A DNA stretch of 64,000 nt from DASXMT01 sp963781305 (GCA_963781305.1 CAWAFL010000014.1:806001-870000); one strand, 5' to 3'. Counted from the first letter of the stretch, positions 23,562 through 32,784 are shown. Notes: generated by a model from the sequence alone, not told the origin. A program made the numbers and translations.

Positions 23562-24506
23562 ATGGATGAACCGCTGTGGGCGTGGTTCGCCGTCGTTGGC
23601 CTCCTGTTGGCCCTGCTCGGGGTGGACCTGGCCGCCAACCGATCCGTGGGCAAGCCCACCGTCGCCCGGGCCCTGGTAGCCAGCGGCGCCTGGATCGCCG
23701 TCAGCGTCGCCTTCGGGATCGGCCTGGGCGCCGTCCAGGGCGGCGCAGTAGCCCAGCAGTACTTCGCCGGGTACCTACTGGAGAAGGCGCTGAGCGTCGA
23801 CAACGTATTCGTGTTCGTGGTTCTGTTCACCGCGCTGGCGGTGCCGGCCTACCTCCAGCACCGGGTCTTGTACTACGGCGTCGTTGGCGCCCTGGTCCTG
23901 AGGGCGTGCTTCATCGCCGCCGGGGTGGCCCTGCTGGACCACTTCAGCTGGGTCCTCTACGTGTTCGGGGCGGTGCTGGTGGTAGCCGGCCTGCGGATGG
24001 TCCGGCCTCCACAACCGGTCGACCCCAGCGGGACCCTCGCCGTGCGGGCGGTCAAGCGGGTGCTGCCTGTCACCGACGGGTACCGGGGTGACCGGTTCGT
24101 GGTCCGGGAGGACGGGCGGCGCTGGGCCACCCCGTTGCTGGTGGCCTTGATGGCCATCGAGGCCACCGACATCATGTTCGCCACCGACTCGATCCCGGCC
24201 GTGTTCGGGGTCACCGATGACGCCTTCGTGGTGTTCACCTCCAACGCCTTCGCCGTGCTCGGCCTCCGTTCGCTCTATTTCGTGTTCGCGGCCGCCGCCG
24301 ACCGCTTCGAGTACTTGCGCTACGGGCTGGCGGTGCTGCTGGTGTTCATTGGGGTCAAGCTGCTGATCGACCCGGTGGTGCACCTATCGGTGGTGGTGAG
24401 CCTGGCGGCCATCGTGGTGGTGCTGGGGACGTCGATCCTGGCCAGCCTGTGGTGGCCGCGGCAGCGCCCGGCCGGCCGGGAGCCGCCGCCGGGCGGGAGC
24501 CGGTAG
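23562..24506 (+). CDS. TerC/Alx family integral membrane protein
   Basis: A 314-residue protein with about nine TM helices. The family hallmarks LEKALSVDNVFVFVVLF and ATDIMFATDSIPAVFGVTDDAFVVFTSNAFAVLGLRSLYF are present as two segments, each with conserved acidic residues in the membrane. Alx/TerC proteins are linked to manganese export and tellurite or pH response. The start has GAGGAGGCAGCC upstream. A manganese riboswitch was looked for in the 200-bp leader and not recognised. One bp separates its stop from the next gene's start. Confidence 0.93.
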   Translation: MDEPLWAWFAVVGLLLALLGVDLAANRSVGKPTVARALVASGAWIAVSVAFGIGLGAVQGGAVAQQYFAGYLLEKALSVDNVFVFVVLFTALAVPAYLQHRVLYYGVVGALVLRACFIAAGVALLDHFSWVLYVFGAVLVVAGLRMVRPPQPVDPSGTLAVRAVKRVLPVTDGYRGDRFVVREDGRRWATPLLVALMAIEATDIMFATDSIPAVFGVTDDAFVVFTSNAFAVLGLRSLYFVFAAAADRFEYLRYGLAVLLVFIGVKLLIDPVVHLSVVVSLAAIVVVLGTSILASLWWPRQRPAGREPPPGGSR

Positions 24507-24507
24507 C

Positions 24508-25182
24508 GTGTTCGACCTCACGGCCCTGCACGTCAGCTCGCCGCTGTCGTACGTGGTGGCGTTCACTCTCCCCGCCCTGGACGCCGTCGTGCCGGTGCTG
24601 CCCAGCGAGACCGTCATCATCGCCCTGGGGGCGGCCAGCGCCGGCAGCGCCGACCCGCGCCTCGGCCTGCTGATCCTCTTGGCCGCGGCCGGCGCGTTCG
24701 TCGGCGACAACGTGTGCTACCTGATCGGCCGCCGGTTCGAGGGTTGGGCCAACCGGCGGTTCTTCGGCGGGGAAAAGGGCGCCCGCCGGAAGCAGTGGGC
24801 GGAAACCGCCCTTATCCGGTACGGCGGTCGGCTGATCCTGGTGTGCCGGTTCATCCCCGGCGGAAGGACCGCTGTCACCCTCACCTGCGGGGCCACCGGC
24901 TATTCCCGTCGATCGTTCGTGGCTGCCACCGCCGTGGCCAGCGTGATTTGGGCCGCCTACGCCTTCTTCCTCGGACGGCTGGGCGGCGAGGCGTTCAAGG
25001 ACCGGCCGTGGTTCGGGCTGGTGCTCGCCCTGGGCATCGCCACGGCGGTCACCGTAGGGATAGAGGGCGTCCGGCGGTTCATCGGGTGGCGCCGGCGTCG
25101 TCGGGACGGTGCCGGCGAGGAGGAGACGGCCGGACCCGAGCCACCCGCGGAGGCAGCGGGTGGGCAGGAAAGCGTCGGCTGA
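24508..25182 (+). CDS. DedA family membrane protein
   Basis: A 224-residue protein with about five hydrophobic segments. It carries VLPSETVIIALGA near the N terminus (E-containing DedA motif), FVGDNVCYLIGRRFEG and RFIPGGRTAVTLTCGATGYSRRSFVAATAVASVIWA in split form (F-x-P-x-R/G). DedA proteins are undecaprenyl-phosphate or phospholipid flippase relatives of the membrane. GTG 24508 begins 1 bp after the TerC stop, so the pair is an operon. Charged, low-complexity C-terminal tail. Confidence 0.92.
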   Translation: MFDLTALHVSSPLSYVVAFTLPALDAVVPVLPSETVIIALGAASAGSADPRLGLLILLAAAGAFVGDNVCYLIGRRFEGWANRRFFGGEKGARRKQWAETALIRYGGRLILVCRFIPGGRTAVTLTCGATGYSRRSFVAATAVASVIWAAYAFFLGRLGGEAFKDRPWFGLVLALGIATAVTVGIEGVRRFIGWRRRRRDGAGEEETAGPEPPAEAAGGQESVG

Positions 25183-25356
25183 CCGGCTCCTAGTGGCGTT
25201 GCCGGCCCGAACCACGCCGCCGGGGGCGTCCCGCCGCGGCAGATCGGCACCCACTCGCGGGGTTCCCCGGTCAGTCCAGTCAGGGCGTCTCGCTCTTGGA
25301 GCTCGGCGCTGGCGGCGACCGCCGCCTTCAGGCGTAGCCATGCGCTTCTTGTTCAA

Positions 25357-25848
25357 CTACGAAGTAGCCGGACCGTGCCATCGGTAGTGGACGTCCGGAG
25401 CACCCTCTTCGTTGTCGCCAATTGTCATGCCGACGGCCTCAAACCCGTGGCGCTCATAGAACCGGCGTGCTCCGTGATTGCTCTGGAACGTCCAGAGGTC
25501 GAGACCAGCTGGGCGGAGTTCCTTGGCCAACACCAACAGTCGGGAACCGAAGCCCCGACCACAACGATCTGGCTCGACGTAGAGCTGGTCGATCCAGTCG
25601 CCATCGAGGACGAGGAGCGCGACAGGGATGTCGGCCTCTTCGACCAGCCACACTTCCTTGGTCGGCACGACCACTTCCGCGAACCATCGCCTCACGTCGG
25701 CGGCGGAGTGCACCGGTGCTGGGATCGCGGGAATCGACGCCTGGCGCGATCGAATCCACAGATCGGCCAGGTACGGAGACTCCTCGGGCCTGCATCGTCG
25801 CGGCCCAGCCCCTCTGGTTGGGTGCCGGTCCTCCATGTTGGTCAGCAT
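25357..25848 (-). CDS. GNAT family N-acetyltransferase
   Basis: A 163-residue protein with the GNAT core. Substrate-side RPEESPYLADLWIRSRQASIP is followed by WIDQLYVEPDRCGRGFGSRLLVLAKELRP (acetyl-CoA pyrophosphate loop R-x2-G-x-G/S-R) and LWTFQSNHGARRFYERHGF, the classic C-terminal motif. Start is ATG 25848 or 25836. Substrate unknown. Divergent from the methyltransferase at 25938. Confidence 0.9.
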   Translation of the reverse strand: MLTNMEDRHPTRGAGPRRCRPEESPYLADLWIRSRQASIPAIPAPVHSAADVRRWFAEVVVPTKEVWLVEEADIPVALLVLDGDWIDQLYVEPDRCGRGFGSRLLVLAKELRPAGLDLWTFQSNHGARRFYERHGFEAVGMTIGDNEEGAPDVHYRWHGPATS

Positions 25849-25937
25849 GCCCTACTTCGGCGACGAGAACGGCCGATCAGGGTCGCGCCAGCAGGGACCC
25901 TCGAGTCCCCAGAACGGCATCTCGGCGGCTGGGCGGG

Positions 25938-26636
25938 GTGAGCGCCCACAAGTCGATGGAGGCCCGTGAACGGTGGGGTGAGCGGCTGGAACAGACTGTG
26001 CAGATGGACGGCGACATGTTCCCACCCGAGTTCTACGAACGCGCCGACTCGTCCCCGGACCCAGCGTTCTACTTCCTGCCTCGCTTGGTGACACATATCG
26101 ACGATCACGCCATCGCCGCCGTCGGTGCCCTCTACGACGAACTTGGGATCACCGGTCAGGTGCTCGACCTGATGGGCTCGTGGGTATCGCACTTCCGGAC
26201 GCCGCCGGCGCGACTGACCGTGCTCGGGATGAATAGCGAGGAGCTTGAGGCCAACCCTGCCGCCTCTGCCACCGTCGTCCACGACCTCAACGCCGACCCG
26301 CGGCTGCCATTCGCCGACGCCACGTTCGACGCTGTGGTCTGTTGCGTCTCTGTCGACTACCTCACCCGGCCGGTGGAGGTGTTCACCGACGTCGCCCGGG
26401 TGTTACGGCCTGGAGGGCCCTTCGTTTGCACCTTCTCAAACCGATGTTTCCCGACCAAAGCAATTCGCGGTTGGCTGTACGCGACCGATGAGCAGCACTG
26501 CGCCATTGTCGGGCGGTACTTCCAGCTCGCCGCTGGCTGGGAGCAGCCACGTAGCGAGCGCCGCACACCACCCTCAGATCCAGGCGACCCGCTATTGGCG
26601 GTATGGGCCTACCGAACTGATGTGGCCGTGGGCTAA
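25938..26636 (+). CDS. class I SAM-dependent methyltransferase (type 11)
   Basis: A 232-residue protein. The usual G-rich motif I is degenerate: VLDLMGSWVSHF sits where VLDxGxGxG is expected. The later parts are clear: VHDLNADPRLPFADATFDAVVCCVSVDYLTRPVEVFTDVARVLRPGGPFVCTFSN in sections, then GWEQPRSE. Bacterial proteins annotated as methyltransferase type 11 share exactly this variant motif. GTG 25938 or ATG 25956 start. A long upstream open frame is antisense to the GNAT gene and discarded. Confidence 0.8.
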   Translation: MSAHKSMEARERWGERLEQTVQMDGDMFPPEFYERADSSPDPAFYFLPRLVTHIDDHAIAAVGALYDELGITGQVLDLMGSWVSHFRTPPARLTVLGMNSEELEANPAASATVVHDLNADPRLPFADATFDAVVCCVSVDYLTRPVEVFTDVARVLRPGGPFVCTFSNRCFPTKAIRGWLYATDEQHCAIVGRYFQLAAGWEQPRSERRTPPSDPGDPLLAVWAYRTDVAVG

Positions 26637-26874
26637 ACGGCGTCGGCAACCGTCGCCGATAGGTCGACCCGGTATCGACGAGTGCGCCGTCGATCTCGTT
26701 CTGGTTAGTGATTCGTCGACCCGCACCGTCGCCTCGGGCAGCGCCGGGCGTAGCGTGCGGACCCCTCGAAGATGTCCTCCGGGACCTCTACGGCGCGCTC
26801 GCGCCAGCACTACGGCGCTCCGTTTGCGAACCGCCGTTGGCGAACCACCGTCGTTCTCTTGTCGCACCGACGAA

Positions 26875-27947
26875 CTACCGGCGGAATGCCGCTTGGACCG
26901 CGGCTGCGGTGGAGCTGTAGTACTCGGGTGGTTCAATGAAGCCCCACTCGTCGAACGGGCGGCCATTGTCGAGGGCGCGTCGGTAGCCGAAACAGACGAG
27001 GTAGAGCGTCCGGACGTACATGAACGCCTCGAGCCGGTCGAGTTCGTCGTCGGTCGTCTCGACGTGTCGGCGGTAGGCATTGACGGCAGCGTCGATCCGC
27101 TCCTGGTCCGGCCGACGTGGGTTCCACGAACCCGTGCCCCATATCAGGTACGCGAAGTCGGCGAGCCGGGGTCCGCGCCCGGACGCTTTCCAGTTGATGG
27201 CGACTGGCCCTTGCTCGCTCAGGACGGCGTGATCGGGAGCGTGGAGGAGATTTCCGTGGAGCAAGCCTTCCGGAAGGCCGTGACCGTCGTCGGCCGAGCG
27301 CACCTGGTCGCGGAGCTGCTCGAATCGCTCGCGCTCGGCGACCGCGACCTTTGTGTCGACAGCGTCGAGAAACGACAGGGCGGCCAGCAGGTCCTGACGC
27401 GGCGCGCCCTCGCGGCTCGGGTCCTCACCACTCGCTCCACCCGGGCGGCTGACGGAATCCTCGTACGGCAACGAGTGCAGCCGTCCGAGCAGGTCACCCA
27501 TCATGGCGAACTTCGCGGCACCTTCGGGGAGCTGGACGCCTTCGACGAACCGGGTCACGAGGACCGCGCTGCCGTCGAAGTCAGATACCGCATCATCGAC
27601 CGCCAGGCGCTCCGCGGGAAAGCCATGCCGCTCCAGGAATCGCAGGATCGCGGCGTCGCCCTCAACACCGGCACGCGGCCGAGCGGGGGAAAGGCGCGGG
27701 CGACCCACGGGTCACCGTCCTTCCTGTCGATGCGGAAGACGTAGGTTTTGTGCACGCTGAGCTTGGTCGCCGCGACTGGGTCTATGCCGTAGCGATCCCG
27801 GAGATGGGCGAGAAGCCGCTCAGCAACGGGCTCGTGGTTCATTCGCGCGCCGAGACCCTCGAGATCGGTCAGCGCTTCGGTGTAGCGCTGCCCAGTTTCC
27901 TCGGCGTGGCGCCGGACAACCTTCTTGAAGCTGGCGTCCTTGGTCAT
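26875..27947 (-). CDS. phosphotransferase (aminoglycoside-phosphotransferase-like), frameshifted in a G/C run
   Basis: ATG 27947 has GGGAGGC upstream and reads MTKDASFKKVVRRHAEE... to KTYVFRIDRKDGDPWVARAFP, an N-lobe. The frame then leaves, and the rest continues one base over as PARPRAGVEGDAAILRFLERHGFPAERL. The shift lies at a run of five G on the plus strand (27685-27689). The downstream frame carries the catalytic-loop equivalent LLHGNLLHAPDHAV and INWKASGRGPRLADFAYLIWG, the APH family metal/ATP region (with N in place of the usual D, and no strict HGD). Together about 350 residues. Probably an inactive kinase-like protein or an indel error. Confidence 0.7.
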
Positions 27948-28146
27948 GGACAAGCCTCCCCTTGACACCCTCGTCCCCCAGCGACGCGGTGTTGGAAGAT
28001 GGCTTGTGACATTGACGACCGAGAGGGCGAATCCCCTTCGCCAATGAAACCCCGACTGGGGCGGATGTTCCACAGCTCGGCGACCGGTCGCCGCCGTGTA
28101 CGCAGTCTTCCTGAGGCGGTCGGTTTTCGTCAAGCGGTTCAACCCC

Positions 28147-28170
28147 GAGATGACGAGATGACGAGATGAC
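28147..28170. repeat. 8-bp unit repeated three times
   Basis: GAGATGAC occurs three times perfectly in tandem, 70 bp upstream of the GNAT start at 28240 and in the divergent spacer to the phosphotransferase gene. Confidence 0.8.
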
Positions 28171-28239
28171 GAGCTAAGACGTGCCGGCAGTAAGGCGCGG
28201 ACGACTAGGAACGATGCAGCCGACCCGTAGGATTTCACC

Positions 28240-28653
28240 GTGGAATGTTCGATCCGCCCAGCAACTGTCGCCGATGTCCGTGCCACGCTCGAGCTGTGGC
28301 GAGAGGGCGACGCTGAATCGAGTCACACCGACGATGAGGCCAGCCTCACGCAGTTGATCGCCCACGACCCAGCATCGCTTCTCCTGGCCGACTACGGCGG
28401 GCGCGTTGTCGGCTCCGTTATCGCCGCATGGGACGGCTGGCGAGGATCCATCTATCGCCTTGTCGTCGCTCCCGATGTTCGTCGTCGGGGGCTTGGATAC
28501 CGGCTTCTGACCGACGCCGAGGCGCGTCTACGAGAAGCGGGGGCGGTGAGGTGCCAGGCGATCGTGGTGGAGACCGATGCTCAGGCGGTGAGCTTCTGGG
28601 GAGCCAGCGGATGGGAGCGTCAGGTGGAACGGCTTCGATACGTGAAGGGATAG
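28240..28653 (+). CDS. GNAT family N-acetyltransferase
   Basis: A 137-residue GNAT. IRPATVADVRATLELWREGD starts the fold. GSVIAAWDGWRGSIYRLVVAPDVRRRGLGYRLL carries the R-x2-G-x-G/Y acetyl-CoA loop, and AVSFWGASGWERQVERLRYVKG ends it in the classic way. GTG 28240 start. Small RimI-like acetyltransferase of unknown substrate. Divergent from the broken phosphotransferase. Confidence 0.9.
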   Translation: MECSIRPATVADVRATLELWREGDAESSHTDDEASLTQLIAHDPASLLLADYGGRVVGSVIAAWDGWRGSIYRLVVAPDVRRRGLGYRLLTDAEARLREAGAVRCQAIVVETDAQAVSFWGASGWERQVERLRYVKG

Positions 28654-28886
28654 GCGACCATCGGGGGACACCGGGGACTCTGCGCCAGAGGGACGACAGA
28701 AGGGGGCGATCCGGTCCATCTGCCGTCAATCGCTTCTCTCGAGCGGCGGAGTCCTACGCTTCGAATGAAGTCGTGCACGCGTCTTGACAGAAGCTCAGGA
28801 TGGGTCGCGCTGACCCACGCGGCCCAGCGACGGGATTTCGAGTCGTACCTGTTTCCAGAAGCCACTTCTGAGGGGACTTTCTTCAG

Positions 28887-28959
28887 TGGTCGGGACCGGC
28901 GTCGATCCGGTGACCTCACGCTTTTCAGGCGCGCGCTCTACCAACTGAGCTACCCGACC
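28887..28959 (-). tRNA. tRNA-Phe (GAA)
   Basis: A 73-nt cloverleaf on the minus strand. The acceptor stem GGTCGGG pairs with CCCGACC. D-arm GCTC..GAGC. Anticodon loop CTGAAAA gives anticodon GAA (Phe). The T-loop ATCGACG is unusual in place of TTCGAxx. CCA is not encoded. Confidence 0.95.
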
Positions 28960-28982
28960 CCCTCCTCGGCGAACCGAGGAAG

Positions 28983-29057
28983 CGGACCTGACGGGATTTG
29001 AACCCGCGACCTCCGGCTTGACAGGCCGGCGTGCACTCCAGGCTGCACCACAGGTCC
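28983..29057 (-). tRNA. tRNA-Asp (GTC)
   Basis: A 75-nt cloverleaf. Acceptor stem GGACCTG/CAGGTCC, anticodon arm CCGGC-CTGTCAA-GCCGG gives anticodon GTC (Asp), T-arm GCGGG-TTCAAAT-CCCGT. CCA is not encoded. It lies 23 nt upstream of tRNA-Phe in the same orientation, so the three tRNAs are probably one transcript. Confidence 0.95.
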
Positions 29058-29084
29058 CCAACCAGTACTTAACTGGGGATACCG

Positions 29085-29157
29085 CACCCCCAACGGGATT
29101 CGAACCCGTGTTACCGCCTTGAAAGGGCGGCGTCCTAGGCCGCTAGACGATGGGGGC
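29085..29157 (-). tRNA. tRNA-Glu (TTC)
   Basis: A 73-nt cloverleaf. Acceptor stem GCCCCCA/TGGGGGT, anticodon loop CTTTCAA gives anticodon TTC (Glu), T-arm CGGG-TTCGAAT-CCCG. CCA is not encoded. First of the Glu-Asp-Phe minus-strand tRNA cluster. Confidence 0.95.
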
Positions 29158-29197
29158 TCAAACCCATACTCAGGGTCTTCGGAGATTAGCAGAGGTA

Positions 29198-29698
29198 TTA
29201 CGGCAGCCCATCCGGCGCACCGTCTTCGGGAAGCTCGGTGGCAAGAACCTCAATGATCGCCTCCTGCAAGACGCTCAACAGTTGGTACAGCGCGAACTCG
29301 GGAAGGCGAGGATCATCGGCCTCGAGGTCGGACATGTCCTCGCTCACGTCCAGCCGGGTGCCCAGCACCAACCGGATCGTCCCCACGGCGGCCAGCCATC
29401 CGTTGAGCTCATCGGCGCTCAGGGTCTCGGCGTCGGCCGTCCGGACGAGGGTCTCCAGGGCCTGGCGATGGTGGTTCTCCAGAACCCCTCCGACCAGCTG
29501 GCGGTACTCATCCTCGGCCTTGGCGTTGTCCTGGCCGATGTACGCCGGCGGGTAGAGACGCCGGGTCATGGGATCGTCGGAGCCCAGGATGGGCAACAAC
29601 TGTTCGGGAACCGACCGGAGCAGGGAGCGGACGGCGGTGTCGAGCCGAACACGGTAACGGCCGTCCCGCTGACGGCGGATGGGGGAGAGGAATCCCAT
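29198..29698 (-). CDS. DUF2017 family protein
   Basis: A 166-residue protein (MGFLSPIRRQRDGRYRVRLD...). It has LLRSVPEQLLPILGSDDPMTRRLYPPAYIGQDNAKAEDEYRQLVGG in consecutive pieces, which is the conserved DUF2017 pattern (R-L-x-P-x-AY with D-x(3)-E-x-E-Y). In actinobacteria this family is almost always directly next to clpS, as here. Function is unknown, but the neighbourhood suggests a link to Clp-dependent proteolysis. It lies 18 bp downstream of clpS. Confidence 0.92.
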   Translation of the reverse strand: MGFLSPIRRQRDGRYRVRLDTAVRSLLRSVPEQLLPILGSDDPMTRRLYPPAYIGQDNAKAEDEYRQLVGGVLENHHRQALETLVRTADAETLSADELNGWLAAVGTIRLVLGTRLDVSEDMSDLEADDPRLPEFALYQLLSVLQEAIIEVLATELPEDGAPDGLP

Positions 29699-29716
29699 TA
29701 CGAGATGGTTGGCATC

Positions 29717-30082
29717 TCAGCCGGACTGCTCCATGGTGGCCCACAGCCCGTGCTCGTGGAGGCGGAACACGTCGAGCTCGGCCCGCTCCCGGGTCCCCGA
29801 CGACACGACGGCGCGCCCCTTTTGGTGGACATCGAGCATGAGCTTGGTCGCCTTCTCCTTGCTGTACCCGAACAGCTTCTGGAACACGAACGTGACAAAG
29901 GACATGAGGTTGATGGGGTCGTTCCACACGATGACCAGCCATGGACGATCTTCCGAGATCGACGTCTCGCCCTCGGGTCGCTCCGTCTCGACCGGGGCTG
30001 TCTCCACGTCGCCGGTCCTGGCCATCCCAGGGGCGACCCTGAGGACCGGGGCCAGGACCTCGGTCGACGCGTCCACGGTCAC
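29717..30082 (-). CDS. clpS: ATP-dependent Clp protease adaptor ClpS
   Basis: 121 residues. The C-terminal 80 form the ClpS core: WLVIVWNDPINLMSFVTFVFQKLFGYSKEKATKLM in parts. The N-D-P-x(2)-LMS motif docks N-degron residues and leads to VHQKGRAVVSSGTRERAELDV. ClpS delivers N-end-rule substrates to ClpAP/ClpC. GTG 30082 overlaps the ctaA stop as GTGA, so the longer N terminus is preferred to ATG 30025, though the first 40 residues are variable and disordered. Confidence 0.93.
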   Translation of the reverse strand: MTVDASTEVLAPVLRVAPGMARTGDVETAPVETERPEGETSISEDRPWLVIVWNDPINLMSFVTFVFQKLFGYSKEKATKLMLDVHQKGRAVVSSGTRERAELDVFRLHEHGLWATMEQSG

Positions 30083-31017
30083 GTCCCCACCTCGACCGGA
30101 CTTGCCACCACCACGTCCTCGACGGCCGGTAGGCGAATCTCGGCGTCGTGGTGGGACAGGCCGTGGTGGAACCACAAGGTGGCCGACCACACCATGGTGG
30201 CTCCGAACACGTGGATCCCCACCAGTAGGGCGGGCAGGTGGGTGAAGTATTGGGTGTAGCCCACGATGCCCTGAGCGACCATGACCACAAGGAGGATCCG
30301 TCCCCGGTCCTGGACCGCAGCGGGCGCATTCGACCGCCAGAGGACAAACAGGAGCACCAACAAGAAGGCGGCGGTGACCAGGGCGATCTCGGCGTGGATG
30401 CGGGTCATGTCCGAGAGGCCCAACGGGATCCGCTTCGCCCCCTTTCCGCCGGCGTGGGGACCGGTCCCCGTTGTCGCTGTGCCGGCCACCAGCGCCACCA
30501 CAACCAGACCGATGAAGATCCGGCTGAGGCGCATCGGGGCGGACCCCACCAGCGGACGTCCCCGACCGGCTGCGTGACCGGACCGGAGCGTGAGTACCAC
30601 GGCCACTGCCACCAGGGCCATGCCCAGCATGAAGTGGGCCATCACCACATAGGGATTGAGCTTGGAATACACGACGATCCCACCCAGGACCGCTTCGCCG
30701 ATGACCCCCAGGATCAGGCCCCCGGCCAGCCAGGTCAGATCCTTCCGGAACGGGCTCCGACGCCAGGCCCCGATCAGGGCCGCGGCACAGGCCACCACCA
30801 GGACGACTACCACTGCCCGGTTCGCGAATTCGACCACCGGGTGGAGCGAGAGCGGGGGCGTGAGCTGGTGCCGGGAGCAGGTAGGCCAGTCGGGGCAGCC
30901 CAATCCGGAGTCGGACAGACGCACGGCTGCGCCGGTCACAACGTTCAGGACGACGATGACCAGGGTGAACTGACAGAGTCGGCGGAAGGCACGGGGGCTG
31001 AGACGGAGGCTGGACAC
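30079..31017 (-). CDS. ctaA: heme A synthase (COX15/CtaA)
   Basis: A 312-residue protein with eight predicted TM helices. GAAVRLSDSGLGCPDWPTC is the first conserved loop, with a CPDWPTC cysteine pair. HPVVEFANRAVV has the heme-ligand H-x(3)-E-x-x-NR motif. H (AHFMLG), H (RIHAEIALV) and H (LVGIHVFGA) are the other axial ligand positions. Converts heme O to heme A for aa3-type cytochrome oxidase. Divergent from ctaB across 99 bp, and overlaps clpS by 4 bp. Confidence 0.95.
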   Translation of the reverse strand: MSSLRLSPRAFRRLCQFTLVIVVLNVVTGAAVRLSDSGLGCPDWPTCSRHQLTPPLSLHPVVEFANRAVVVVLVVACAAALIGAWRRSPFRKDLTWLAGGLILGVIGEAVLGGIVVYSKLNPYVVMAHFMLGMALVAVAVVLTLRSGHAAGRGRPLVGSAPMRLSRIFIGLVVVALVAGTATTGTGPHAGGKGAKRIPLGLSDMTRIHAEIALVTAAFLLVLLFVLWRSNAPAAVQDRGRILLVVMVAQGIVGYTQYFTHLPALLVGIHVFGATMVWSATLWFHHGLSHHDAEIRLPAVEDVVVASPVEVGT

Positions 31018-31116
31018 CGCCCATCGATGGTACCGGTGGTGCCCGCCACCCGCCTATCCGGGGGGCTGGGGCCCCGCATTGTCCGGGGACGCTCCCGGGC
31101 CGTAGTGTTTACCCCG

Positions 31117-32025
31117 ATGTCAACGCCCGCCGTCGCCCTTCCGGCCAACCGGGCTCGTGGATCTCGCATTGGTTCCTATGTAGCGCTCACCAAGCCGCGC
31201 ATCATTGAGCTGCTGCTGGTCACCACGCTGCCCACCATGATCGTGGCCAAGCGCGGCTTCCCGTCGATCTGGCTGATGGTGGCCACGCTGGTAGGTGGGG
31301 CACTGGCCGCCGGCGGAGCCAACGCCATCAACATGGTCGTAGACCGGGACATCGACTCGGTCATGCACCGGACCCGCCAGCGTCCCCTGGTCACGGGGGC
31401 CATGACCCCCCGTGCCGCGCTGGTCTTCGCCATCACTTTGGAAGTGGCCGCCTTTGTGGAGCTGTGGCTGGCGGTCAACCTGCTCTCGGCCGTCCTGGCC
31501 GTGTCGGCCACGTTGTTCTATGTATTCGTGTACACCCTCTGGCTGAAGCGGACCTCGAGCCAGAACATCGTCATCGGCGGCGCGGCAGGAGCCGTCCCCG
31601 TGCTGGTGGGCTGGGCGGCGGTCACCGACAGCCTGTCGTGGACGCCGGTGGTCATGTTCGCCATCATCTTCATCTGGACGCCCCCTCACTTCTGGTCGCT
31701 GGCCGTGAAGTACAAGGACGACTACGAAGCGGCCAACGTGCCCATGCTCCCGGTGGTGTCGACCTTCACCCGGACCGCACGGCAGATCTTCTTCTACACC
31801 GTGCTGTTGGTGGCGACCACGCTCGTCCTGGCCAGCGTGGGTCACCTCGGCTGGCTGTATGTGGTGGCCGCCGTCGGGCTGGGTGCCGTGTTCCTGCTCA
31901 TGGCCGCGGGCCTGTGGCGCCGGGCTACCCCCAAGGCGGCCATGCGGCTGTTCAGTTATTCGATCACGTACCTCACGCTGCTGTTCGTGGTGATGGCCGT
32001 GGACGTCTTCGTTCAGCACCGATGA
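31117..32025 (+). CDS. ctaB: protoheme IX farnesyltransferase (heme O synthase)
   Basis: A 302-residue polyprenyltransferase with nine TM helices. The two prenyl-diphosphate binding motifs are NMVVDRDIDSVMHRTRQRPL (N-x3-D-x3-D) and YKDDYEAANVPMLP. IFIWTPPHFWSLAV is the family signature. ATG 31117 is chosen since upstream frames are unlike any family; the 3' end overlaps tlpA-like ATG as ATGA. Supplies heme O to CtaA encoded divergently. Confidence 0.96.
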   Translation: MSTPAVALPANRARGSRIGSYVALTKPRIIELLLVTTLPTMIVAKRGFPSIWLMVATLVGGALAAGGANAINMVVDRDIDSVMHRTRQRPLVTGAMTPRAALVFAITLEVAAFVELWLAVNLLSAVLAVSATLFYVFVYTLWLKRTSSQNIVIGGAAGAVPVLVGWAAVTDSLSWTPVVMFAIIFIWTPPHFWSLAVKYKDDYEAANVPMLPVVSTFTRTARQIFFYTVLLVATTLVLASVGHLGWLYVVAAVGLGAVFLLMAAGLWRRATPKAAMRLFSYSITYLTLLFVVMAVDVFVQHR

Positions 32026-32714
32026 GCGACGTGGTCGACGCTTCTCGTTCTGAGGCAGCGACCCCACAGCCGGGCCCGGACGCTCAACCTCGGGGCGGCG
32101 ACGGCTCACCACCGGGAGGCGGCGGCCCGACACCCCCGTCCAACGCTCGGTCCCAGAGCCCGCGGCGCCTCCGGTCGCTGGTCGTCGGCGTGGTCATTGC
32201 CGGCCTCCTCGCCGTCTTTCTCTTCGTGATCCTTCGCCCCGAGAGCAATCAGGCGAACCCTGCGCTGGGCGTAGGCGACACGGCACCCACCTTCTCCCTT
32301 CCCCGCCTGGGTGGTGGGCCGCCGGTGAACCTGGACGCCCTCGGCGTGGACCGGCACAAGCCGGTCATCCTCAACTTCTTCGCTTCGTGGTGCATCCCCT
32401 GTCAGGAGGAGACGCCGATGCTGGGGCAGGCGGCGACCGCAGCCAAAGCGGCTGGGTCACCGGTCCAGTTCATCGGCGTCGACGTGAACGACCCCTCGAG
32501 CAATGCGCTGAACTTCGTCCGGCAGTCCGGGGTGACCTATCCGGTGGGGTCCGACCTGACCCTGAAGGTGACCTCGGTCGACTACGCGCTGAACGCGCAG
32601 CCCAACACTTTCTTCATCGACGGTTCGGGGAAGATCATCGGTCAGCATCAGGGAGCGCTGACCAAGACCGAGCTGGCCCAGTGGATGAAGCGCCTGACCG
32701 GCGGGGGTTCCTGA
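32022..32714 (+). CDS. TlpA/ResA-type membrane-anchored thioredoxin
   Basis: A 230-residue protein. Residues ~1-50 form a disordered Pro/Gly/Ser-rich cytosolic tail. One TM helix at ~51-71 (SLVVGVVIAGLLAVFLFVIL) is followed by an extracytoplasmic AhpC/TSA-thioredoxin domain with the active site FFASWCIPCQEETPML and cis-proline region ALNAQPNTFFID. Probably keeps apocytochrome c or CuA-site thiols reduced; the ctaB link favours oxidase assembly. ATGA overlap with ctaB. Confidence 0.9.
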   Translation: MSDVVDASRSEAATPQPGPDAQPRGGDGSPPGGGGPTPPSNARSQSPRRLRSLVVGVVIAGLLAVFLFVILRPESNQANPALGVGDTAPTFSLPRLGGGPPVNLDALGVDRHKPVILNFFASWCIPCQEETPMLGQAATAAKAAGSPVQFIGVDVNDPSSNALNFVRQSGVTYPVGSDLTLKVTSVDYALNAQPNTFFIDGSGKIIGQHQGALTKTELAQWMKRLTGGGS

Positions 32715-32784
32715 GGCGGCAGTTTCGGCTGGCGGGGCGGTCACCGACGGCGGTCACCGGCGGCGGGGATGCCGGCGGGATGTC

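Noticed and set aside
28147..28170. Start of a CRISPR array
   Set aside because: Three 8-bp units without spacers form a simple tandem repeat; no cas gene is present in the window.
31464..32021. Long plus-strand frame running into the tlpA-like gene from inside ctaB
   Set aside because: The frame upstream of ATG 32022 is a shadow of ctaB; the ATGA overlap marks the true start.
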